From positions 47,398-111,397 of the forward strand of contig JBJLEZ010000005.1 in assembly GCA_045565695.1 (NCBI GenBank): DNA of 64,000 nt. The letters are read 5' to 3'. The notes beneath the pieces are model-generated. The model ran no database searches and had not been told where the DNA came from. It saw nothing but the letters and a program-made list of their open reading frames with translations. Made by a program: the position numbers and the translations under genes. Positions within the stretch are counted from its first letter, which is position 1. Every line of letters starts with the position of its first letter. The DNA comes from GCA-2690565 sp002457235 (GTDB lineage Bacteria > Verrucomicrobiota > Verrucomicrobiia > Opitutales > Coraliomargaritaceae). Below are positions 53,850 to 62,706 of this stretch, piece by piece.

Positions 53850-54241
53850 AATATATATTTAAATGTTTATTTGAAGATTAGGGATAAAGCAATTTGACAT
53901 ATAGAAGATACACATGAAACCAGTTTAAAAAATAATCTTAGCATTAAATGAACATAGTTTCATTGTTCTAACAACAAAATTGTGCCTAAAATTGTGATTA
54001 TTCAAAAATCTTTCGGGTGACCCACCTTCTAACCACACTCAAACAATATCCTCATACGCGGTCTGTAGACCCCATATTTACAATAAAAACGATGAAGATG
54101 GTATGGACCACCCGCATGCCTCTTCTTTTCAAAAGGGAAACCAAACATCTCATCTGAGTGTAAAGAAATAACTAATTTTGCATAGTTCTAGTAATGTTGT
54201 TTAGAAAAGTTCGTTGTATGATTAGCAACAAATATTATCTT
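53850..54241. other. Intergenic region with no gene seen
   Basis: This 390-base stretch lies between the divergent RRM gene and the sugar-dehydrogenase-like gene. I see no convincing coding frame, repeat or RNA gene. It must contain both promoters. The codons from 54194 to 54241 continue the dehydrogenase frame upstream of its probable start. Confidence 0.55.
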
Positions 54242-56527
54242 ATGAAAATAAAGAATAAATCGTTCTACAAAATTACCCTAACAGCACTACTGTTTTTTTT
54301 AAACCCTTTATCATCATTACTTTACGGACTAACCCCTGCTCCATCTGACATATATGTTGGAGTTGGTTACTTTTCTGGTGAATACTACAACTTCTATACC
54401 GATTCAGGCGGGAGCAACCCAATTACCATTTCAAATTACGTATTTTACAAAGGTAGCACCTACACATTTCACAAAATTTCTGGTACCGGGCATCCGTTTT
54501 ATTTGAGCGATACGGCGAATACTTCAACCAATTCTTACCATCTAGGGACACTGAGTTTACCCGTAACATCTGATTACACTATCGGTCGATACGATGGAAT
54601 AATTCCTCTTGAAAGTTTCAGTATTTCTATACCATCAGACTATAACAAACAGTTGCATTATTATTGTACCAGAACGTTTCATTCAACAATGGTTGATGCT
54701 TTTAACCTAGCAAGCCCTCCCTCTTATATTGATAGTACTCGCTTAGTGATCACTGAAGTTGATCGTGAAATTGACTACCTAGAAGTGACCTACTTTGGCG
54801 AGGATAGTGGCATTCTTGAGCAGTCCGTAACAGTGACCAATATTCTTGGAGATTCTTTAGAAATCAGTGCAGATACGGTCTTTAATTCAGGCGAAACTAA
54901 AGAATTCACCAGTCCGCTATCCGGAACATCACATTTACAACTCATAGCGCTCGATGCAACAAATCCTGCGTTTTGGGTTAATGCGTCAGATGATTCGAAT
55001 AAAGGCTACTTTTTTGATGAGCGTATCATCGCTAATCCACTTCCAGATGTACCACAAGGTGAGATAGCCATAGGACTTAAAACAGTTTCCTCAGGATTAT
55101 CTCATTTAATTGGTATTGCTGATCCTAATGACGGCTCAGGAAGAATTTTTCTCATAGAACAAACGGGTAAAGTCAAAGTACTTAACGAGAACGGTATTGT
55201 ATCGCCGAACCCGTTTATGGATATTTCCACTCTCCTCACCCCTCTGGTGTTAGATACAATTGGCTACGATGAACGCGGTCTTTTAGGCTTAGCGCTCAGT
55301 CCTAATTTTACCAATGATGGTACCTTATTCTTTTATGCAAGTTATCCTAAAAACAGTACTGCTGACTTCACAATTCCAGCACAGTACTTGAGTATGCAAG
55401 GCACCGACTATGATAATATCGACCACCATAGCGTGATCATCAAAAGAACCTTCTCTGATGATAATGGAAATGGTATTTTTGATTACGGCGACTCTTTCAA
55501 TGATTCCGAGATATTAAGGTTTGAGCAACCTACCGCGAATTCATTCCCTTATATCGGGTCCAATCACAACGGCGGGCATCTTTTCTTTGATAACAACGGA
55601 TTATTAATGATTGCGATTGGGGATGGCGGAGATGCAAACGATACAGGAAATGGCCACTCATCGATTGGTAACGGAGCTGATCCCACATATATCCTTGGAA
55701 CTTTAATACGAATAGATCCCCACGGAACAAATAGTAGCAATGGAAAATACGGTATTCCACTAGACAACCCCTTCTATGGTCACAGCACATACCTTGATGA
55801 GATCTACGCATACGGCTTTAGAAATCCTTGGACATTCACCCAAGACCCTCTAACTAATGAAATTTATTCGTCAGACTCTGGACAAAATACAGTTCAAGAA
55901 GTCAATAAAGTATTACCCGGTAAAAACTATGGTTGGAGAGCAAAAGAAGGCAGTTTCTTATTTGATCCTGTGTCAGGAAATATAGGATCTTTGATCAATG
56001 CACCCAGTATAGAGGGCTTAGAAGATCCGATAGTTGAATACGACCACGACCAAGGCTATGCAAATATCATTGGCGGGCATATATACCGAGGGTCCTTAAT
56101 TCCAGAACTTAACGGAGCCTATATATGCGGAGACTATGGGCCTTTTCAGCCTCCAGGAGAACTCTTCTACGTTGAGAATTTAAATACTGTGCCGGTAATA
56201 AAAAGATTTCAAATTGGTGTGACCGATAGAGCATTATTATCCGATGTTCGGGCATTTAGTGTCGATTCAGACGGAGAAATTTACTTTGTAGGCAATAGCA
56301 ATAATCAAAGTAGTTTGTATAAAATCGTTCCGCTCGCACATATGGATATGGTGGTTACGAATCAGGTAAGCCTTACCATAATCGGAGACGAAGACAGTCA
56401 AATCACATTGCAAAAATCCAATGATTTAGATTTTTCCAATGCAGAGGAGACCATCATCAATAACGGTGACTTAATTAAAAATTATACACTTGAGGATAAA
56501 GCTTTCTTCAAACTAATAGCTGAATAA
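54242..56527 (+). CDS. Secreted cupredoxin / PQQ-type sugar dehydrogenase fusion
   Basis: This 761-residue protein (start at the ATG at 54242 giving a signal peptide; an upstream ATG at 54194 is possible) has an N-terminal cupredoxin-like domain with copper-ligand candidates His in GHPFYL, Cys and His in HYYCTRTFHSTM and the following Met, a beta-rich middle part, and a C-terminal beta-propeller of the glucose/sorbosone dehydrogenase type with HNGGHLFF, IGDGGDANDTGNG, IDPHG and YGFRNPWTF. It ends with a small S-N-D-L-D-F ... AFFKLIAE module. It would oxidise an aldose or similar sugar, perhaps passing electrons to the copper domain. Confidence 0.82.
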   Translation: MKIKNKSFYKITLTALLFFLNPLSSLLYGLTPAPSDIYVGVGYFSGEYYNFYTDSGGSNPITISNYVFYKGSTYTFHKISGTGHPFYLSDTANTSTNSYHLGTLSLPVTSDYTIGRYDGIIPLESFSISIPSDYNKQLHYYCTRTFHSTMVDAFNLASPPSYIDSTRLVITEVDREIDYLEVTYFGEDSGILEQSVTVTNILGDSLEISADTVFNSGETKEFTSPLSGTSHLQLIALDATNPAFWVNASDDSNKGYFFDERIIANPLPDVPQGEIAIGLKTVSSGLSHLIGIADPNDGSGRIFLIEQTGKVKVLNENGIVSPNPFMDISTLLTPLVLDTIGYDERGLLGLALSPNFTNDGTLFFYASYPKNSTADFTIPAQYLSMQGTDYDNIDHHSVIIKRTFSDDNGNGIFDYGDSFNDSEILRFEQPTANSFPYIGSNHNGGHLFFDNNGLLMIAIGDGGDANDTGNGHSSIGNGADPTYILGTLIRIDPHGTNSSNGKYGIPLDNPFYGHSTYLDEIYAYGFRNPWTFTQDPLTNEIYSSDSGQNTVQEVNKVLPGKNYGWRAKEGSFLFDPVSGNIGSLINAPSIEGLEDPIVEYDHDQGYANIIGGHIYRGSLIPELNGAYICGDYGPFQPPGELFYVENLNTVPVIKRFQIGVTDRALLSDVRAFSVDSDGEIYFVGNSNNQSSLYKIVPLAHMDMVVTNQVSLTIIGDEDSQITLQKSNDLDFSNAEETIINNGDLIKNYTLEDKAFFKLIAE

Positions 56528-56541
56528 AACAGGCTTTTGAA

Positions 56542-56632
<91 letters not shown>

Positions 56633-56635
56633 TCT

Positions 56636-57951
56636 TTACTGTGCAGGACTTACAATACGTATGGCGGGCTCAAAAGTGGGATCTAAAGTGGGGTCATCGT
56701 AATAAGGAGTTTCGATAATTGGCAAACTATCGTCTAGGTCTACAACTTCAGTAATACTTGGGAGACTACCCAGAGAAGGATACAGCCAAAGTATTCCCGG
56801 ATTATTTGCTGTGAATATTTCCGCATCTTCTTGTGTTATCAGACCGTCACCATTTTGATCGTTTAATATAACAATTTGGCTTATAGGGTAACCATAAAGA
56901 TGATCTACAGGAATAGATTCTTCTCCGTAATAACCATAAATTTCATTGGTGCTATCCTCACTTTCAATTGTGCCATAAAAATAACCTGAATAGGCATCAT
57001 AGGAAAAAAATGTTACGTCGACATTAATACTAGGCTGATATCCAGATAGGCTTTGTATTTGTGGGATGAACGAAAAGGAAAGACTCGCAACAGAATGGGT
57101 CAGCTTTTCAAAAGTGTAACTAATATCAGTTTCACCTGACGCTAATAAAATCGTGCCTTCATAATTTGTATCAAAATTTAACTCAACATAATTAGCGAAG
57201 TCATAACTGTCATTGAATGCATATACTTTATATGTTTTATTAATTAAATTACTAGCCATCAATGTCGAAGGATAGTTGAAAAATATATTCTCATTTACAG
57301 TCCAGTCATCAGTAAATTCTGGATCCGGATCGGGGTAAGATCTAGAAATATTTAATGGGTTTGAATCTTCAAAAACAACTGTATCAGATGTGTCTTGTGG
57401 GTATTCAGTCCTAGCATTAGGCTTATAAAAAGCTTTTCTATTATAAAAATTCAAAGTACCAGAAAGTGGACCAATATTAATTAAGGTATAATTACCAATT
57501 TCAAAGTCACCGTCATTCCAAATCATAAAAACTTCAGACTCATTAATAAAAACAATGTCATAGTAGACTGCTTCGATTGTGGCATAATCACTAACATAGC
57601 TACGGTATACCCTTACTCTAGACTTCCAGGAATCATATTTTCGATATCTCCGAAATTTAATGCATTCCAAAAGTCGCCAAGAAAAGTTCCTAAATCAGAT
57701 TTAACAATTTTGAAAAATCCGCTCCCTCCATTTAAATCATAATTGAAGTTATCTAAATTTCTTAGCTTATAATTATTCTCCACAGGAATGAAAGTTCCAT
57801 TCAGGTTTTCTGAATGAAAAACTGAGTAATATTTATTACTTTCAGTATTCCAAGATAATGATAAAGACTTATCAATACTTTGAATATTGATGTCCATTCC
57901 ACATAACGAAATGCTAAAAATTACAAACAATATACAGTTTAGTAGCTTCAT
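56636..57951 (-). pseudogene. Secreted hypothetical protein, broken by a frameshift
   Basis: Two frames overlap at about 57613-57670. The upstream part (57613-57951) has a signal peptide (MKLLNCILFVIFSISLCG) and a short S-x-N-L ... GFFKIV module; it then ends with NALNFGDIENMIPGSLE and a stop. The downstream frame (56636-57670) carries the rest, a beta-rich protein beginning usefully at V-R-V-Y-R-S-Y-V and ending in FEPAIRIVSPAQ, with a DQNGDGLITQEDAE calcium/dockerin-like loop near its end. Together they would make a protein of about 435 residues. It lies just inside the left tmRNA fragment. Confidence 0.72.
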
Positions 57952-58025
57952 ATTTTATAAACGAAATATGAATCTTATATAAATTCACTTTCCCCTTAAA
58001 GAAGACAACTTTTAATACGTCACCT

Positions 58026-58039
58026 CCCTACCCGGCAAC
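58026..58039. repeat. Short direct repeat CCCTACCCGGCAAC, copy 1
   Basis: The 14-base sequence CCCTACCCGGCAAC occurs here and again at 58680-58693, in both places followed by an ACAATTA/CTAAATTA-like start. The second copy lies directly next to a tmRNA fragment. Both copies are inside the 56.5-58.7 kb interval, so this may be part of a repeated recombination or termination site; its role is unknown. Confidence 0.6.
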
Positions 58040-58080
58040 TAAATTATGGGTTTCCTGAAAGAGTAGTAGATGGGCATTAT

Positions 58081-58533
58081 TCACTGCTGAACTGCACGAA
58101 CTCTGTAAAACCTTTCACTCTCCGATGCACCGTATGTCCCTGGATTAGCCGCATTCCAGTTGATCATATCTTGAGATGATTCAAGTATAATCTGTACTGG
58201 TCCACTGGCATCAGTAGGAATCACAACAGCACTCGAAGGAATTGATGTATTAACAACAATATCGTTTATGCTTGCCGAATTAGTCGTAACAGAGCTTTGA
58301 AGTGAACTTAGAGACGCCGTTAAAGTGTCAATTTGTGTCTGAAGTTGGACGTCTGCTGCTATGAACGCATCTGTTACTTCGACCCTCAACATCTCATTAT
58401 CCATCCGAGCAATATCTATGCTATGCATAATCTCATTACTGTTATTGATAATATCCATATAATTAGACATCGCGTCTTGGGAGTAGAGGTTTAGACTTGT
58501 AAGAAGTGTAATTAATAAAATTAGTTTTTTCAT
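58081..58533 (-). CDS. Secreted hypothetical protein with C-terminal FYRV module
   Basis: This 150-residue protein has a signal peptide (MKKLILLITLLTSLNLYSQ), a helical coiled middle (about residues 40-90, with IQTQIDTLTASLSSLQSSV) and a C-terminal module IILESSQDMINW ... SERFYRVRAV of the kind seen at the ends of several secreted proteins in this region. No enzymatic domain is visible. It lies between the two tmRNA fragments, on the same strand as them. Confidence 0.72.
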   Translation of the reverse strand: MKKLILLITLLTSLNLYSQDAMSNYMDIINNSNEIMHSIDIARMDNEMLRVEVTDAFIAADVQLQTQIDTLTASLSSLQSSVTTNSASINDIVVNTSIPSSAVVIPTDASGPVQIILESSQDMINWNAANPGTYGASESERFYRVRAVQQ

Positions 58534-58580
58534 ATTTTAATAATTTAGATCAATTAAGCTCTAAAGCAATATTTTTCATA

Positions 58581-58669
<89 letters not shown>

Positions 58670-58679
58670 TTTATAACCG

Positions 58680-58693
58680 CCCTACCCGGCAAC
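58680..58693. repeat. Short direct repeat CCCTACCCGGCAAC, copy 2
   Basis: Second copy of the 14-base repeat described at 58026-58039, located 11 bases beyond the end of the tmRNA fragment homology. Confidence 0.6.
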
Positions 58694-58857
58694 ACAATTA
58701 GGCACGTTTTTGGACAATTTCTGACAGCAATCTGACAATAATCTAGGGGGACGGGGGTCGCTTGGCTGCCCTCTTGCTGATGTGTATATATTAATTGCCT
58801 CCGAAAAAATATTTAGGTTGTCAGAAAAAAATTAAATAAGTGTAAGCTTATTATTTA

Positions 58858-59664
58858 ATGCGCTTAGTATTTCTATTATTAACGTACATATATATGTTAT
58901 ATGCCGATAGTTTCGAAGTCTTAATTAGTGGAACAGAAGATGATTTTGATTCAACTGAAACAGAGTTAGGTTTTCAATCTACTGGAGTAATTAATAGTAT
59001 AGAAATCTGGAGAAATCTTCTAAGTGGTGACCCCGATGAAGCCTTTTTAAATGAACAATTAAATAGAGCGAATAAATTTGATGATACTTTGATCGGTGCA
59101 AGAATTTTTTCTTTTGACTTTTCGCATATTAATAGACGCATAATTGGCGCAACTTTAAGGACAAGAATTAAAATATTAGATGATAATGGCCTTGAAGAGG
59201 ATAACTCAATGGGAGTTTTCTTTATAAGTGAAGACGGAACTCTTTATAATAGCTATTACGAATTAGGCTTAGGTAATTACTACAGCACAAGTTATTTCAA
59301 CTTTAATTGGAATTACGCTAGTTTAAGTCAAAATATCACGCGCTTTGATGTATCTTTAGATCTAGGAAATTTTAAGTCGAGCGACCACAATAATAATACA
59401 GATCTTACAATGGACCGATATAATGGTTCTGCAAATAGTAATAGTGTAATTGACGAGTTAAATGAATACAAAAAGTTAGATTTTTTTATAGGTTATAGTG
59501 TATCTGTAGACTTTTTAGAGCTCACTTTACACTTAGAAGATCAACCATCCTTTATTTTCAAAACCTATAAGAGTAATGATATGCAGAATTGGGAGCTCAT
59601 TGAATCAAAGGAGATTCAAAGTGAAACTCCCTTATTCCTAAAGTCAGAAATAGTGACTGAATAA
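58858..59664 (+). CDS. Secreted hypothetical protein
   Basis: This 268-residue protein has a signal peptide (MRLVFLLLTYIYMLYADS) and a beta-rich, asparagine- and tyrosine-rich body with D-I-S-like loops. It ends with K-S-N-D-M-Q-N-W-E-L-I, part of the same S-x-D/N-M/L-x-x-W module seen in its neighbours, then a short tail. No family recognised. It is on the plus strand, opposite to all other genes of the 56.6-64 kb block. Confidence 0.72.
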   Translation: MRLVFLLLTYIYMLYADSFEVLISGTEDDFDSTETELGFQSTGVINSIEIWRNLLSGDPDEAFLNEQLNRANKFDDTLIGARIFSFDFSHINRRIIGATLRTRIKILDDNGLEEDNSMGVFFISEDGTLYNSYYELGLGNYYSTSYFNFNWNYASLSQNITRFDVSLDLGNFKSSDHNNNTDLTMDRYNGSANSNSVIDELNEYKKLDFFIGYSVSVDFLELTLHLEDQPSFIFKTYKSNDMQNWELIESKEIQSETPLFLKSEIVTE

Positions 59665-59696
59665 AGCCTTCTTAATCTTGGGTATTGGTAGTAACT

Positions 59697-59771
59697 CTAC
59701 TCCATTCTGTCCCCCCAAAAGCACCCCAAATGCTACCCCCTAAATATATTTAGAGGAGAAAGAAATTATTC
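59697..59771. repeat. 75-base repeat, copy 1
   Basis: This sequence, beginning CTACTCCATTCTGTCC and ending AGAAATTATTC, occurs again at 61580-61652 with a few differences. It contains the palindrome TAAATATATTTA. It lies directly after the (reconstructed) 3' end of the first pentapeptide gene, and the second copy lies at the 3' end of the second one, so it could be a shared gene-end element or duplication scar. Confidence 0.75.
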
Positions 59772-59917
59772 TACCATCTTAAAGCGGAAGAATTTCTTGC
59801 CCGCTTCAGCATCTATTGGAATCTGTAATGTAGAAGCACCTCCATTAGTCCAGATACCTAGGTCATCACTTTCTTCTACTTCCATAGTAATTGTAGCTTG
59901 TCCATCGTGAATTTCAA

Positions 59918-60958
59918 TCATTTTGAGCCAGCTTTTAGGTCTTTTACTTCATTTAGAGTTAATTTAGCATCCCTTTCAGCCACAACTGCAGCATATGCAG
60001 CTTGAGTAGGACGAGCATCTCTTTCTGCGGTTATTTTTGCTAATAATGCTTCATAAGCAGCGTGATCAAATTGTATTATTGAATTATAGTCTAATTGTGA
60101 AATGTCTGCTACAAAACGTACTACTCTAAAGAAAGTGCCGTCTAAATTTACGCCAGTTAGATCTGCGCCAGTAAGATATGAGTTACTAAGATCTGCTTGC
60201 TTAAGATCTGCGCCAGTTAGATCTGCACCGTTTAAATTTACGCCAGTTAGATCTGCGATTGTGAGATCTGCACCAGTTAGGTCTGCATAACTGAGATCTG
60301 CTCCAGTTAGGTCTGCATAACTGAGATCTGCTCCACTGAGATTTGCTCCATTGAGTTCGGCATATCGGAGTTTTGCTCCAGAAAGATTCGCATTGGAGAG
60401 ATCAGCATTTTTTAGGGAAGCGTATTCAAGATTGACGCCTACGCGAGAGAAATTGCGTATCTTTTTTGTTTTTAATTCTGGAATATTTGGTGATGTATAA
60501 AATCCATAGCCATAAGGTGTGCTTAAAAGATACTGTGGAGAAGTTATTGCTGAATTACCATCCCCAATAGTGTAATTAAAATGATAATTAGGTAAATCAA
60601 CAAAAGAATCTAATTCAGATATATCTGTGTAAAATTGACGCATTTGAGCCCTTTCTTGATTGAGTACATTTAAGTCTTCAGAGCTTTGGACTAGATCTAA
60701 ATTAATTTGAGAAATATCTGCATTGATTTGCGTTATTTCTGCTTCTTTAGCTTCAACTTCTGTAACGTCTCCCGCAAATCCATTATAAATAGTATTCAGC
60801 GTTCCATAAGTAGAGTGCCCTTCATCATTTAACTGATCTAAATAATCTTCAATAGAGATACCCACTAAATCACTTTGAAACGTACTATAGACTAAAAGGT
60901 CATTTGGATCGATTGCAACTTCGAGGCCATAAAAATGATGCATAGTAATTCCATCCAT
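59918..60958 (-). CDS. Pentapeptide-repeat protein fragment (main open segment, gene 1)
   Basis: This is the longest open part of the broken gene at 59766-61516. It contains a coiled-coil region (residues about 65-110), a linker with Y-G-Y-G-F-Y, then about 24 pentapeptide units of the A-(D/N)-L-S/T-G type (about residues 170-275) that form a right-handed beta-helix, and an alanine/arginine-rich helical end with E-R-D-A-R-P-T-Q-A-A-Y-A-A-V-V repeats. It stops at DLKAGSK, where the paralogous gene continues in frame for about 50 residues. The first Met here is probably not the real start. Confidence 0.8.
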   Translation of the reverse strand: MDGITMHHFYGLEVAIDPNDLLVYSTFQSDLVGISIEDYLDQLNDEGHSTYGTLNTIYNGFAGDVTEVEAKEAEITQINADISQINLDLVQSSEDLNVLNQERAQMRQFYTDISELDSFVDLPNYHFNYTIGDGNSAITSPQYLLSTPYGYGFYTSPNIPELKTKKIRNFSRVGVNLEYASLKNADLSNANLSGAKLRYAELNGANLSGADLSYADLTGADLSYADLTGADLTIADLTGVNLNGADLTGADLKQADLSNSYLTGADLTGVNLDGTFFRVVRFVADISQLDYNSIIQFDHAAYEALLAKITAERDARPTQAAYAAVVAERDAKLTLNEVKDLKAGSK

Positions 60959-61120
60959 TAATCTGACTGTTGATGCTATTTACATAAAGAGAATCTATTT
61001 GGTCATTTAAAGTATTTTTACTCTCATTTAGATCTAACTCATTAGTATTCAATATATTATTACGAGCTTCAATTGCACTTTCTCTCTCATTAAATAGATT
61101 CTCAACAAATGATTGAGTCT

Positions 61121-61516
61121 CTAATGGATTTTCATGATAGAATTTGTCTTTAATATCTCTTCTTGCTCTCCCTGTTCGTTAGTAATAGTAAATGGTAGCT
61201 TTTCTTTAATTCCGTTAGGAATTAGCATTGCATCTGAATAAACTCCCAATTGATTTAGCTCATATCCTGGAATAATAGCTACGTAATTCTGTGACAATTT
61301 TTGAGGCCTAAGATCTGCTCCCGATAGGTCTGCTCCATTGAGATTAGCACCACTGAGGTTAGCAGAATCGAGTAAAGCACCAGAGAGTGGAGCACCAGAG
61401 AGTGGAGCACCCGGACCTATAGAATAGCCATTTACTGTACCCGTACCATCTGGCCCAATTTGAGCATATAAAGAAGTGCTTAGAAGCACTGAAAATATAA
61501 GAAGCAAATTTTTCAT
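61121..61516 (-). CDS. N-terminal fragment of the first pentapeptide-repeat gene
   Basis: The 131-residue frame starts with a signal peptide (MKNLLLIFSVLLSTSLYAQ) and contains about eight A-x-L-S-G units (residues 37-67), followed by a segment LSQNYVAIIPGYELNQLG that resembles the inserts in the second pentapeptide gene. The last 15 residues, TNSIMKIH, appear to be out of frame. It is part of the gene at 59766-61516. Confidence 0.72.
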   Translation of the reverse strand: MKNLLLIFSVLLSTSLYAQIGPDGTGTVNGYSIGPGAPLSGAPLSGALLDSANLSGANLNGADLSGADLRPQKLSQNYVAIIPGYELNQLGVYSDAMLIPNGIKEKLPFTITNEQGEQEEILKTNSIMKIH

Positions 61517-61579
61517 ATCAGAAAGCTAGAAAACTCACTCATCTAATCAATCCAATAATGTTGAATATTAGCAGTAAAC

Positions 61580-61652
61580 CTACTCCATTCTGTCCCCTAA
61601 AAGCACTCCAAATGCTACCCCTAAATATATTTAGAGGAGAAAGAAATTATTC
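61580..61652. repeat. 75-base repeat, copy 2
   Basis: Second copy of the repeat at 59697-59771. It overlaps the reconstructed stop codon (61631-61633) of the second pentapeptide gene, in the same relation as copy 1 to the first gene, although the reading frame differs. Confidence 0.75.
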
Positions 61653-61731
61653 GGGGCCACCTCAAAAATATTAAAGTTACCAGTCTCTAATACTGGATAT
61701 GGATGAATCCAGCCGCCAGTAAATAAATCAC

Positions 61732-62517
61732 TTATCCCGTCAGGCAGTGCATTATAAAATGACCAACTAAAAAGACCACCTGATGCTCCCTTGTAAAATA
61801 CAAGTACTTCTGATTACTACTCTTGAAATAGGGCATATTATTAATCAAGTCTGGCTGCGTGAAATAGACTCCGTTGTAATCATTTAATGGATGGTTGCTA
61901 ACAGATATAAAATCGTAGCTACCGTCACTAGATAAGTTAACGACTAAATCTACATAACTAACGGGGAACCAACCCCCTGTCTCATCAGTAGAGGAAGATG
62001 AATCATCCATCTTAAATCTAAAGAATTTCTTATCCTCACCGGGCTGAACATTTATTTGAACACTTGCGGTTCCTCCATTAGTCCAGATGTCTAGGTCGTC
62101 ACTTTGTTCAACTTCCATAGAAAGTGTAGCTTGCCCGTTGTGTACCTCAATCATTTTTGAGCCAGCTCTTAGGTCTTTTACTTCATCTAAGGTTAATTTT
62201 GCATCTCTCTCAGTCACAACTGCATCGTAAGCAGCTTGAGTGGGACGAGCATCCCTTTCAGCTTCGGCAGAAGCTTGAGCTGCAAGTGCAGCTTCCCTTT
62301 CGGACACAACAGCATCAAAGTCAGACTGAGAAATCACATCTGACCATATCGCATTTGTAAAATCTGTATAAAGAAGTGTTGAATTTTTGAAGTTAGCACC
62401 AGAAACATCAGCATCTGTAAAGTCAGCATAATCTAAATTAAGGCCGCTAAGATTAGCGTATTTAAGGCTTGCATTGGATAAATCAACATATCGGCCAACT
62501 ATATAACCTGACCTCAA
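61732..62517 (-). CDS. C-terminal fragment of the second pentapeptide-repeat gene
   Basis: This 261-residue segment begins in the last insert (SGYIVGRYVDLSNASLKYANL), has about seven pentapeptides, helical E-R-E/A-R-D-A-R-P-T repeats, the small S-D-D-L-D-I-W ... KFFRFKMDD module (residues about 125-170) and then a new beta-rich domain with VNLSSDGSYDFISVS, DYNGVYFTQPDL and KSSNQKYLYF. The end LTG is out of frame: another frame gives YKGASGGLFSWSFYNALPDG and a further 25 residues ending at 61631-61633. Confidence 0.78.
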   Translation of the reverse strand: MRSGYIVGRYVDLSNASLKYANLSGLNLDYADFTDADVSGANFKNSTLLYTDFTNAIWSDVISQSDFDAVVSEREAALAAQASAEAERDARPTQAAYDAVVTERDAKLTLDEVKDLRAGSKMIEVHNGQATLSMEVEQSDDLDIWTNGGTASVQINVQPGEDKKFFRFKMDDSSSSTDETGGWFPVSYVDLVVNLSSDGSYDFISVSNHPLNDYNGVYFTQPDLINNMPYFKSSNQKYLYFTREHQVVFLVGHFIMHCLTG

Positions 62518-62706
62518 TCCGAATTTCCCGCCTAATCTCCCTGTAAGAGTGGTAGGTTGGCCTATAATGTTGCCACTTTTGACTCGTCGAGTTGTACATT
62601 GGAAAGAACTGCGTCACTAAGCTCAGCGCCATAGAGATTAGCGTACTCAAGGCTCGCATTACTAAGGTCGACCCCCGTGAGATTCGAATTTGACAAGTCG
62701 GCATAG

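Larger units (their letters stand above)
59766..61516 (-). pseudogene. Secreted pentapeptide-repeat protein gene, three frame disruptions (reconstructed)
   Basis: Four open segments read in order as one protein. The first (61121-61516) has a signal peptide and A-x-L-S-G pentapeptides. A bridging frame (about 60960-61160, E-N-P-L-E-T-Q-S-F ... D-S-L-Y) looks like a coiled coil. The third (59918-60958) has long pentapeptide stretches and E-R-D-A-R-P-T-Q-A-A-Y repeats. The fourth (59766-59921) gives MIEIHDGQATITMEVEESDD, then KFFRFKMVE. Each junction needs one inserted or deleted base; at 59921-59924 the paralog has five Ts and this gene four. The whole would be about 580 residues, exported. Confidence 0.75.

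Noticed and set aside
60102..60290. Plus-strand frames opposite pentapeptide repeats (also at 63116-63325)
   Set aside because: These are periodic antisense frames (R-S-A-P-V-R type) created by the repeat on the coding strand.
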